This document shows positions 32,493 through 39,815 of a DNA stretch of 50,858 bases, in pieces; the stretch's first letter is position 1, and every line of letters begins with the position of its first letter. Made by a program: the position numbers and the translations under genes. The DNA lies in assembly GCF_027620315.1 (NCBI RefSeq), contig NZ_JAPNNL010000030.1:1-50858 (forward strand), read 5' to 3'. Source of the DNA: Nonomuraea corallina. Its GTDB lineage: Bacteria > Actinomycetota > Actinomycetes > Streptosporangiales > Streptosporangiaceae. The notes under the pieces were generated by a model, which saw only the letters and a program-made list of their open reading frames with translations, did no database searches and was not told the origin of the DNA.

Positions 32493-34445
32493 TCACCGGC
32501 GGCCGGAGATGGCGATCCGGACCAGGTTGCGGCCCTTCAGCCCGTACAGCGCCTTGCGCGAGGGGTCCAGGGCCAGCTTCGGCTCGCCGCCGAACCACTC
32601 CCCGGCCAGGCCCTCGGCGATCGGCTCGGCGGTGAACGTGACCAGGTCGATCTTGTACACCTTGTCGCCGTCCGTGCAGTAGGCCACCCGGCCGACGACG
32701 TGCAGGTCGCTGCCACGATGGGTGCTGACCGTCAGCCTCCTGGTGACCTTCTTGCGCAGCAGGTCGAACTCGAAGACCTCGCCCGTGCTGGAGATGCCGT
32801 ACAGGTGCAGGGCGCCGAGCGAGAGCGAGACGATCGACCGGGCGCCGGGCAGCGGCTCCAGCTCCCACAGGAGCCTGCGCCGGACGAGGTCGTAGGCGGC
32901 CAGACGGGCCGTGGTGGTGACCGGGGGCAGCCCGAGGCCCTCCTGGATCAGGGTGCCGAGGTAGGCGGTGCCGTGCCGGGTGGCGACCGAGTAGACGGTC
33001 TGGCGTTCGATGACGGGCCGCTGGACGGTGACCTTGCCGGTGCGGCGGGAGTAGAGGGTCAGGGCGCCGTTCATGTGGCCGGGTTCCGGCTGGGACGGCA
33101 TCACGATCAGGCCGGTCCTGGCGTCGTAGTCCAGGTCGCGCGGGCGGTCCTGCTGGTTGCCCGCGCGCAGGAGCAGCTCGGCCTCGGGCTCGCCGGCGCG
33201 GTGCGCGTAGAGCGCGGCCTGGGTGTAGACGCCGAGATAGGTGGTGCCGCCGAGGGTGAGCATGGTCTTCGGCTCGCCGGGGATGGCGAGCCTGGTGACC
33301 TCGCCTGTCGCCAGGTCGTGGATGTCGGCGCCGCTCTTGCCGCCGACGTAGACACGCCGGCCGTCGCTGTGCACGGACATCGGCTGCTCGGCCGCGGCCC
33401 TGAACCCGCGCTGCACCAGGTTGCGGTAGTCGATGGCGCCGGTGGCCGGGTCGTAGACGAACACCGCGTTGTCCTGCACGCCGTAGATCCGGCCGTCGTG
33501 GGCGAGGATGCGGTGGGTGGCGGCCTCGAAGTACGGGACGCCGAGGACCTCCAGCTCGCCGGTGTCCAGCCGGCAGCCGTAGAAGGTGCCCGAGGGACGG
33601 CCGGCGAAGTAGACGTGGTCGCCGTGGATCAGCACCGAGACGATGTACTTCTCGCCCGGCGCCGTCGCCTTGACGACCTTGTGGTCGGACGGGTCGGTCT
33701 TGCTCAGGATGAGCAGCTCGGCCAGGGAGTTCATGCCGCCGGCGATGTGGGTGTCGGAGATGTGCATGCTGGACACCCAGTCGCGGTCGGCGAGCTCGGG
33801 CGGCAGCAGGTCGCGCCGCTCGCCGGTGGCCCGGTCGATGGCGATGAGGTGCGCGTTGGCGCCGACGCCCGCGTAGACGTAGCGGTCGTCGGCCTGGACG
33901 GCGCGCACGTACGGCTCGCCGGGCACGGCCTGGCCCAGGTCGCGCACGGCGCCCGTGGCCGGGTCGTACTCCTTGACCTTGCCCGGCTCCGAGGTGCCCA
34001 TGTAGACCTTGCCGTCGGGGGAGGCGGCCAGGCTCCAGATGAAGTGGTCGGGCACCGAGGCGACCTTGGTCAGCGTGGCCGCCACGGTGTCGAGCTTGTA
34101 CAGGTCGGACCTGGAGTGGGTGCCGACGTAGACGTCGGTGCCGACCGCGCACATCGCCCACACCCCGATGCCGGTGGGGATGTCGACATGGGTGGTGACC
34201 GAATCCTGGGCGAGGTCGTACGCGCCGACCACGTTGGGCGACAGCCCGCGTGATCCGGCGTAGAGCACGCCGCCGACGATCTCGGCGTTGCCGAGAGGGC
34301 TGGCGACGCTGGCGGGGCCCAGTTCGGTGAGGGTCCCTTCGGGGGCGGACGCTGCGTGGACGGGCGCTGCGGGCAGGGCTGCGGGCAGGGTGGCGGCCAC
34401 CGTGGACGCGGCGGCCGCCTGCAGGAATCGACGGCGGGCAATCAT
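32493..34445 (-). CDS. Secreted beta-propeller protein 1 (Tat signal)
   Basis: 650-residue protein with a twin-arginine signal (MIARRRFLQAAAASTVAATL) and a predicted cleavage near AASA. The mature part is a run of propeller-type blades with repeated motifs such as VYVGTHSRSDLYKLD, KVYMGTSEPGKVKEYD and YVYAGVGANAHLIAID. It is paralogous to the protein at 36057-38057; both end with a similar GEWF...GR(N/D)L blade. ATG 34445 is chosen because AGGGAG lies 7 nt upstream and the Tat motif follows directly. Operator D is in its promoter. Propellers of this sort include polysaccharide lyases and sugar-binding proteins, but no catalytic residues can be named. Confidence 0.85.
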   Translation of the reverse strand: MIARRRFLQAAAASTVAATLPAALPAAPVHAASAPEGTLTELGPASVASPLGNAEIVGGVLYAGSRGLSPNVVGAYDLAQDSVTTHVDIPTGIGVWAMCAVGTDVYVGTHSRSDLYKLDTVAATLTKVASVPDHFIWSLAASPDGKVYMGTSEPGKVKEYDPATGAVRDLGQAVPGEPYVRAVQADDRYVYAGVGANAHLIAIDRATGERRDLLPPELADRDWVSSMHISDTHIAGGMNSLAELLILSKTDPSDHKVVKATAPGEKYIVSVLIHGDHVYFAGRPSGTFYGCRLDTGELEVLGVPYFEAATHRILAHDGRIYGVQDNAVFVYDPATGAIDYRNLVQRGFRAAAEQPMSVHSDGRRVYVGGKSGADIHDLATGEVTRLAIPGEPKTMLTLGGTTYLGVYTQAALYAHRAGEPEAELLLRAGNQQDRPRDLDYDARTGLIVMPSQPEPGHMNGALTLYSRRTGKVTVQRPVIERQTVYSVATRHGTAYLGTLIQEGLGLPPVTTTARLAAYDLVRRRLLWELEPLPGARSIVSLSLGALHLYGISSTGEVFEFDLLRKKVTRRLTVSTHRGSDLHVVGRVAYCTDGDKVYKIDLVTFTAEPIAEGLAGEWFGGEPKLALDPSRKALYGLKGRNLVRIAISGRR

Positions 34446-34479
34446 GTGCGGCTCCCTGGTGAATGGTGACCGCACGCTA

Positions 34480-34497
34480 TAACGGGCTGGTCCGTAA
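34480..34497. promoter_or_regulatory. Operator site D upstream of propeller 1
   Basis: Read on the minus strand: TTACGGAC-CA-GCCCGTTA followed by T. One mismatch in the left and two in the right arm compared with site A. It lies 34 bp upstream of the propeller 1 start and just after the 3' end of the amidohydrolase gene. Confidence 0.6.
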
Positions 34498-34500
34498 TGT

Positions 34501-35211
34501 CTAGATTCCGAACAGCTCCACGGCGTTCCGCCAGGCGACCCGCTCGGCCGTCTCGCCGGTCAGCCCGGCCGCGGCGACCGCGCCGAACGCCGAGGACGGG
34601 TCGATCAGCGTCGCGTCGGTGCCGAACAGCAGCTGCCGGTCCGGCACCGCCGCCACCACCTCGGCGATCCGGCCGGCCGGGGCGTGCGACCAGCAGGGCT
34701 CCAGGTAGAGGCGGTCGCAGGCGTTCGCGGCCTCGATGGCGTGGCGGTGGCCGTCGGCGCCCATGTGCCCGGCGACGACCCGCAGCCCCGGGACGTCCAG
34801 GCACACCTGGGCCAGGTCCAGGACCGAGGCGCCCCAGGTGTGCACCAGCGCCGGCAGGCCCGCCTCCGCGGCCAGCTCCAGCGCGGCCCGCAGCCGCGGC
34901 GAGGTCACCGGCGATCCCGTGTAGTCCGTGTGGATCTTGACCCCCACCCACGGGCCGGTCAGCTCCCGCAGGTCACGCGCCGCCTCGCCGAGCCGACGCG
35001 GGTTGACGGTGACGTACCCGTACAGCCGGTCCTGCCCGTCGAGCACCCCGGCCAGCGCCCGGTTGCCCGCCGGGGCGTCGTAGATCACCGCCTCGGTGGC
35101 CGAGACGATCGCCTTGCCGATGCCGTAGCGGTCCATGGTGGCCAGGCTCGCCGCGGCCACGTCCATGGTGAAGAACCACGGCCCCCAGTGCGCGTGCACG
35201 TCGATGATCAT
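34501..35211 (-). CDS. Amidohydrolase-family TIM-barrel hydrolase, metal ligands complete (1)
   Basis: 236-residue amidohydrolase-2-type protein. Candidate metal/catalytic residues are present in order: DVHAHWG (HxH, residues 5 and 7), GVKIHTDY, LVHTWG, AGHMGADGH and the C-terminal GTDATL Asp. Related enzymes hydrolyse lactones or decarboxylate acids. ATG 35211 overlaps the stop of the upstream degenerate paralogue (ATGA), suggesting the two form a complex. It is the canonical half of module 1; the homologous canonical gene in module 2 is at 38952. Confidence 0.88.
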   Translation of the reverse strand: MIIDVHAHWGPWFFTMDVAAASLATMDRYGIGKAIVSATEAVIYDAPAGNRALAGVLDGQDRLYGYVTVNPRRLGEAARDLRELTGPWVGVKIHTDYTGSPVTSPRLRAALELAAEAGLPALVHTWGASVLDLAQVCLDVPGLRVVAGHMGADGHRHAIEAANACDRLYLEPCWSHAPAGRIAEVVAAVPDRQLLFGTDATLIDPSSAFGAVAAAGLTGETAERVAWRNAVELFGI

Positions 35212-35948
35212 GAAAGCAGCCTCCTCGCGTTGCCCCCGGCCACCGCCGCGACCTCGTCCGGCTTCAGCCCGCTCGTCGCCAGCCGGAGCAGCGGCACGAT
35301 CGGCTCGTAGTGCGGCGCGCGGGTGCCGTGCAGCAGCCGCTCCGCGCCGACCTCGGCGGCGACCGTCTCCAGCGCGTCGGGGGAGTTGAGCAGCCGCGTC
35401 GAGGTGTGGAACCCGGGCTCCTCCAGCGCCGCCACCAGGAAATCGCCCAGATGGTAGAAGTGCGTGTCGAGGAAGACGACCCGGGCGCCGAGCCCGGCGA
35501 ACGGCTGCCAGAAGCGGCGCACGTCCCCGCCGGTCAGTACCACCAGCCCGAGCCCGGCGGCCCGCCGGGCGACGTGCCGGACGGACGGGAACGACGCCTC
35601 GACGCCCTGCTCGTCCGGGAACAGCCGCACCGCCCTCACCCCAGCGCCCGCCAGCCGGTCCAGCTCGCGGCCCGCGCCGATCGGGTCGCGCAGGTCCACC
35701 GTGCCGACGGGCAGCCAGCGCGGAACGCCGGCCAGGGCCAGCACCTCGTCGTTGCCCGACCGCATGTCGAACAGCGCCGCCCGCAGGCTCGCCACCGCGC
35801 CGGTCGCGGTGCGGTGCCCGGCCAGCAGGCCGCCCACCGCCTCGGGGGTGCCGGGCGGCCCGTCGCGGTCGGGATAGGCTCCGACGAGCACGTCCACGTC
35901 CAGCGCCACCTCCAGGCCGCCGATCAGACGCCACGCGTCGAAGGCCAT
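35208..35948 (-). CDS. Amidohydrolase-like protein, degenerate metal site (1)
   Basis: 246-residue TIM-barrel protein related to the amidohydrolase family but lacking the N-terminal HxH (the equivalent strand reads LDVDVLVGAYPDRDG). Retained blocks are VRAVRLFPDEQG, ARVVFLDTHFYH and LLHGTRAPHYEPIVP. ATG 35948 has the excellent site GAGGAGGGG 6 nt upstream; the ATG at 35984 lacks one. It is coupled to the metal-complete gene downstream by ATGA. A similar degenerate-plus-canonical pair occurs at 38068-39668, so a heteromeric enzyme with one non-catalytic subunit is plausible. Confidence 0.78.
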   Translation of the reverse strand: MAFDAWRLIGGLEVALDVDVLVGAYPDRDGPPGTPEAVGGLLAGHRTATGAVASLRAALFDMRSGNDEVLALAGVPRWLPVGTVDLRDPIGAGRELDRLAGAGVRAVRLFPDEQGVEASFPSVRHVARRAAGLGLVVLTGGDVRRFWQPFAGLGARVVFLDTHFYHLGDFLVAALEEPGFHTSTRLLNSPDALETVAAEVGAERLLHGTRAPHYEPIVPLLRLATSGLKPDEVAAVAGGNARRLLS

Positions 35949-35988
35949 AGCGGTCCCCTCCTCAATCGTCATGCGCGCCATCATGCCA

Positions 35989-36029
35989 TTGACGAATCCA
36001 TGCTCATAAGGTTACGGTCTGGGCCAAAA
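35989..36029 (+). promoter_or_regulatory. Promoter with operator site E for propeller 2
   Basis: TTGACG (35989-35994), 18-bp spacer, TACGGT (36013-36018). Operator TTACGGTC-TG-GGCCAAAA (36012-36029) covers the -10, the same layout as site A. The spacer is divergent, so the leftward amidohydrolase genes may be controlled too. Confidence 0.7.
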
Positions 36030-36056
36030 TCAGGCACCAATGATCGAGGTCCGGGC

Positions 36057-38057
36057 ATGCTCCGATCCCTGCTCGTCGTGATGACGGGTCTCCTACCCGC
36101 GCTCGTCTCCCCGGCGGCCCCCGTCTCGGCCGCCGCTCCCGCATCCGTTCCCGCCGCCGCGCCGTCGCGCTGCGGCGACCCGGCGGTCACCACGTACGGG
36201 CCCTCCTCGCTGACGGCCGCCATCGTCGGCGCCGCCGTCCACGACGGCCGCGCCTACCTCGTCAGCCGCGGCCCCAAGCCGCCGGTCCTGGCCGAGCTCG
36301 ACCTGGCCACGCGCAAGGTCCTCAGGAGCGTCACGCTGCCCGACGGCCCCGCCACGGGCGAGCCCGAGGGCGGCTGGGCCGTCGCCGTGTCCGGCGGCAA
36401 GGTGTACGTCGGCACGTACCCGGTCCCGGACCTCTACAGCTTCGACATCGCCACCGGACAGGTGGCGCACCTGCACTCCTTCGGCGCGGCCGGCGGCTTC
36501 GTGTGGAGCCTGGCCGCGGCCCCCGACGGCACGCTCTACGCCGGCACCTCCTCCGACGGCCGGGTGTGGGAGTACGTCCCGGGCACCGGCGCCGTGCGCA
36601 GGTTCGGCGTGCTGGCCTCGGGCGAGCACTACGTCCGCGCGGTGGCCGCCGACGACCGCTACGTCTACGCCGGTCTGCTGGAGAAGAAGCTCCTCATGCG
36701 GATCGACCGCGTCAGCGGCGCCATCACGCAGCTCGCCACCGCCGGCGCGGCGTTCGGCGCGGTCACGGTCAACGGCGACCGGGTCGTGGCGGTCGCCGGA
36801 AGCGAGCTGATCGACGTCCGCAAGGACGGCTCGGACCTGCGCCGGGTCACGGTCGGGTCCGGGCTGCTCGACGCGGTGACGCCGGTCGGCGACGGCTCCG
36901 TCTACACCGCCTCCCGCCCCGACGGCACCGTCTACCGCTACCGGACCGGCGACACCGCGCTGACCCGGGTGGCCGCCCCGCCGTCCTACGAGGACGAGAC
37001 CCGCCTGCTCCACGTGAGCGGCCAGGACACCCTGCTGGCCTTCGCGGGCAGCGGCGCGCTGTGGGAGCTGGACACGCGCGCCGGCACCGCCGCGTTCACC
37101 GACCTGATCGACGCGGGCATGCCGGTCGGCGCCGACCGGACGCAGAGCATGCTGGTCGTCCCCGGCCGCGCCGTCTACCGAGGCGGCCACTTCGCGCTGG
37201 ACGTCCGCGACCTGCGCACCGGCGAGGAGCGCAGGATCCGCGTCACGGGCGAGCCCAAGGACCTGGTCAGGCACGGGAACAAGATCTACGCCGCCATGTA
37301 CCCCACCGGTGAGATCATCTCCGTCGACGTCCGCACGGACGAGGTGCGCAGCGTCGGCCACCTCGGTCACGAGCAGAAGCGGCCGTGGGACATCGAGTAC
37401 GACCCCCGCTCCGACAAGCTCCTGGTCGCCACGTCGTCGCTGTCGGCGAGCGTCCCCGGCGCCCTGTCCGTCGTGGACCCGCACACCGGCGAGGTTGACG
37501 TGTACCAGAACGTCATCCCCGGCCAGAACCTCATGAGCCTGTCCCTCGACGAGAAGAAGGGCGTGGTGTACCTGGCCGGCGACGTGTTCGGCACCAGCGC
37601 GCCGACCGCCTCCATCGCCGCCTTCGACCTGCGCGCCCGCACCGTGCTCTGGCAGGCCGACCCGATGCCCGGCCACCGCACGTTCCAGGACGTCAAGGTG
37701 CACGACGGGCTCCTGTACGCGTCGTACAAGCGTGACTCCGGCGCCTGGATCGCCCTGGACCTCGCCACCCGGCAGGTCGTCCAGCAGGGCAGGCTGTCCG
37801 GGTACGGCGAGCTGACCGTGCACCGCGGCCGCGTCTTCGCCTCGGTGTTCCGCGAGGGCGGCAACGCCTACGAACTGGACGCCGAGCGGGGCGCCACGCT
37901 GCTGGCGACCGGCATGGGCGACGAGTGGTTCACCAACCCGCAGCTGCACTTCGAGCCCGGCTCCTGGAACGCCTGGGCGATCGTGGGGCGTGACCTGGCG
38001 CGGCTCCGGCTGGACCCGCGCTGCCCGCCCTTGACGATCCCCGCGCCCGGAGCCTAG
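36057..38057 (+). CDS. Secreted beta-propeller protein 2
   Basis: 666-residue paralogue of propeller 1. It has a general-secretion-type signal peptide (MLRSLLVVMTGLLPALVSPA) instead of a Tat signal. Repeated blade motifs: KVYVGTYPVPDLYSFDIATG, TLYAGTSSDGRVWEYVPGTG, RYVYAGLLEKKLLMRIDRVS and VYLAGDVFG. One disulfide is possible (RCGDPAV near the start and a late RCPP). ATG 36057 is closely preceded by CGAGG. The two propellers are divergent and flank four amidohydrolase genes. A role in binding or cleaving an extracellular substrate for the ABC importer is inferred. Its stop codon TAG is also the start of the next promoter's -10. Confidence 0.86.
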   Translation: MLRSLLVVMTGLLPALVSPAAPVSAAAPASVPAAAPSRCGDPAVTTYGPSSLTAAIVGAAVHDGRAYLVSRGPKPPVLAELDLATRKVLRSVTLPDGPATGEPEGGWAVAVSGGKVYVGTYPVPDLYSFDIATGQVAHLHSFGAAGGFVWSLAAAPDGTLYAGTSSDGRVWEYVPGTGAVRRFGVLASGEHYVRAVAADDRYVYAGLLEKKLLMRIDRVSGAITQLATAGAAFGAVTVNGDRVVAVAGSELIDVRKDGSDLRRVTVGSGLLDAVTPVGDGSVYTASRPDGTVYRYRTGDTALTRVAAPPSYEDETRLLHVSGQDTLLAFAGSGALWELDTRAGTAAFTDLIDAGMPVGADRTQSMLVVPGRAVYRGGHFALDVRDLRTGEERRIRVTGEPKDLVRHGNKIYAAMYPTGEIISVDVRTDEVRSVGHLGHEQKRPWDIEYDPRSDKLLVATSSLSASVPGALSVVDPHTGEVDVYQNVIPGQNLMSLSLDEKKGVVYLAGDVFGTSAPTASIAAFDLRARTVLWQADPMPGHRTFQDVKVHDGLLYASYKRDSGAWIALDLATRQVVQQGRLSGYGELTVHRGRVFASVFREGGNAYELDAERGATLLATGMGDEWFTNPQLHFEPGSWNAWAIVGRDLARLRLDPRCPPLTIPAPGA

Positions 38058-38076
38058 GTTTCGGTCTGTGCCGAAA
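38031..38076 (+). promoter_or_regulatory. Promoter with operator site F covering a leaderless start codon
   Basis: TTGACG (38031-38036), 18-bp spacer, TAGGTT (38055-38060). Operator TTTCGGTC-TG-TGCCGAAA (38059-38076) spans the predicted start site and the GTG start codon at 38068. The first bases of the TAGGTT element are the stop codon of the propeller 2 gene. Confidence 0.7.
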
Positions 38077-38955
38077 TTGATCGTGGACGCCCACCGGCTG
38101 GTCGGCCCCGTGCCGTTCGACGACCTGCCGGTGGACCCGACGCCCGACCTGGACCGCCTGGGCATCACCAGGGCGCTGGTGACGCACACCCTCAGCCTCT
38201 ACTCCGACGCGGAGGCGGGCAACGACGCCCTCTTCGCGCTCGGCGACCCCCGGCTCGTCCCGGTGCCCGTCGTGGTGCCGGGCGTGCCGGGGGCGTGCGC
38301 GCCCGCCACCCCGGACGCCGTGCGGGCGTGGGGGGCGCGCATGGTGCGGCTCTGCCCGGAACGCCACCGCTTCGACCTGACCGGCCCGGCCGCCCTGCGC
38401 TGGCTCACCGCCCTCACCGATCCGCCCCCGGGTCCGGACACCGGTTCGGACATGGGCTCGGCTGCCGGTCCGGCTGTGGGTCCGGTCGCGGGTCCGGTCG
38501 CGGGTCCGGTCGCGGGGTCGGCCGCGGGGTCGGCCGCCGGTCCGGGTGCGTGGCCGGCCGCTGGCACGGGGGCCGGCAGTGGCGCGGGAACGGCGCCGGT
38601 CGTCGCCGTCGACCTCGACGAGACGTCCACCGGCCAGCTCCGCACGCTCGCCGAGCGGCTGCCCGGCCTGCGGATCCTCGTGCTGAACCCCGGCTACCGG
38701 CGCCTGCGCGCCCTGGCCGAGCTGATGGCCGAGGCGCCGGGCGTCTGGGTGGAGATCGGGACCGTCAACACCCAGGGCGGCGTGGAGTGGCTGGCCGAGC
38801 GGTTCGGCGCGGAACGGCTGGTGTTCGGCACCGGAGCCCCGGTGGCCGACGACTGCGGCCCGCGCTTCCTGTTGGACCACCTCGACCTGACCCCGGAGGA
38901 GACCGACCTGATCGCGGCGGGCTCCCTGGAAAGGCTGCTCGGAGGCCGCTCATGA
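38068..38955 (+). CDS. Amidohydrolase-like protein, degenerate metal site (2)
   Basis: 295-residue relative of the amidohydrolases. The N-terminal strand reads LIVDAHRLVG, keeping one His but losing the HxH pair. Later blocks are ARMVRLCPERHRFDL, LRILVLNPGYRRL and RLVFGTGAPVADDCGP. A Gly/Ala/Pro-rich insertion (about residues 130-170) is produced by 12-bp DNA repeats. GTG start, probably leaderless, inside operator F. It overlaps the canonical amidohydrolase gene by 4 bp, mirroring the pair at 34501-35948. Confidence 0.78.
   Translation: MPKLIVDAHRLVGPVPFDDLPVDPTPDLDRLGITRALVTHTLSLYSDAEAGNDALFALGDPRLVPVPVVVPGVPGACAPATPDAVRAWGARMVRLCPERHRFDLTGPAALRWLTALTDPPPGPDTGSDMGSAAGPAVGPVAGPVAGPVAGSAAGSAAGPGAWPAAGTGAGSGAGTAPVVAVDLDETSTGQLRTLAERLPGLRILVLNPGYRRLRALAELMAEAPGVWVEIGTVNTQGGVEWLAERFGAERLVFGTGAPVADDCGPRFLLDHLDLTPEETDLIAAGSLERLLGGRS
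38479..38514 (+). repeat. 12-bp tandem repeat in coding sequence
   Basis: GGTCCGGTCGCG occurs three times in tandem (38479, 38491, 38503), followed by diverged copies. It encodes a GPVA-type low-complexity insertion in the degenerate amidohydrolase. Confidence 0.85.
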
Positions 38956-39668
38956 TCCTCGACGCGCACGGTCACGTCGGCACCTGGCCCGACTTCCTCA
39001 TCCCCGACCCCACCGCCGAGGGCCTGGTCGCCACCATGGACCGGATCGGCGTCACCGCCATGGGCATCAGCCACCTGCTCGCCGTCGGTCCCGACGCCGA
39101 GCGCGGCAACCGGCTGGCCCGCGAGATCGCCGAACGGCACCCCGGCCGGTTCGGCGTCTGGCAGGTCCACAACCCGCACCACCGCACCCCCCTGACCCGC
39201 GACGGCGTGTGGGGCGTCAAGCTCCACCCCGACGTCCACCACTGCCGCCTCGACGACCCGAGGTACGACCCGGTCTGGGAGTTCGGCCTGCCGGTGCTCG
39301 CCCACGGCCAGACCGAATCGCCGTGGAGCGACCCCGAGCAGTTCGCCACCGTGGCCGCCCGGCATCCCGACGTGCCGATCCTCATGGGTCACACCGGCCT
39401 GTGGCCGTACGGGTTCGCCCGCGCCGCCCGGCTGGTGGCCGACCACCCGAACGTGTACCTGGAGGTGTGCGGCTCCAAGTCGACCGGCCGCTGGATCGCC
39501 CGGCTGGCGGAGCTGGCAGGGCCGGAGCGGGTGGTGTTCGGCTCGGACGCATGCTTCCTCGACCTCAGAATCGGCTACGGCCGCCTCGCCCTGGCCCCTC
39601 TCACGCCCGCCGCCCGCGCCCTCATCCAGGGCGCCAACCTCGCCCGCCTCCTGAACCTGACCTCCTGA
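38952..39668 (+). CDS. Amidohydrolase-family TIM-barrel hydrolase, metal ligands complete (2)
   Basis: 238-residue amidohydrolase-2-type protein, paralogous to the gene at 34501. Metal/catalytic candidates: LDAHGHVG (HxH), VKLHPDVHH, LAHGQTE, MGHTGLW and FGSDACF (Asp). ATG 38952 overlaps the upstream degenerate paralogue. Same operon behind operator F, followed after a repeat-rich 147-bp gap by DegT gene 2. Confidence 0.88.
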   Translation: MILDAHGHVGTWPDFLIPDPTAEGLVATMDRIGVTAMGISHLLAVGPDAERGNRLAREIAERHPGRFGVWQVHNPHHRTPLTRDGVWGVKLHPDVHHCRLDDPRYDPVWEFGLPVLAHGQTESPWSDPEQFATVAARHPDVPILMGHTGLWPYGFARAARLVADHPNVYLEVCGSKSTGRWIARLAELAGPERVVFGSDACFLDLRIGYGRLALAPLTPAARALIQGANLARLLNLTS

Positions 39669-39731
39669 ACCTGACCTCCTGAAGCCGTCCTCTGAACGGC
39701 CTCCTGAAGCCCGCCTCCCGAAGCCCGCCTG
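39651..39731. repeat. Short tandem repeats after amidohydrolase 2
   Basis: The 14-bp unit CTGAACCTGACCTC occurs at 39651-39664 and 39665-39678. It is followed by several diverged CCTGAAGCC-type copies up to about 39731. The first copy includes the last codons of the gene. Confidence 0.7.
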
Positions 39732-39815
39732 CCGACCCTGCTCCTGAGCCTCTCCAGCGGGAGCCCGGTGGCAGAGGCGCCCTGCCCAAGCCCCGCTGTC
39801 GAAGAAGGGACTCCC

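Noticed and set aside
36093..38189. 698-codon open frame antisense to propeller 2
   Set aside because: No domain motif and shadow composition; the plus strand has a signal peptide and regular blade repeats.
38479..38514. Three 12-bp direct repeats considered as a CRISPR or iteron array
   Set aside because: No spacers, the unit is in coding frame and it yields a low-complexity peptide; it is an ordinary coding repeat.
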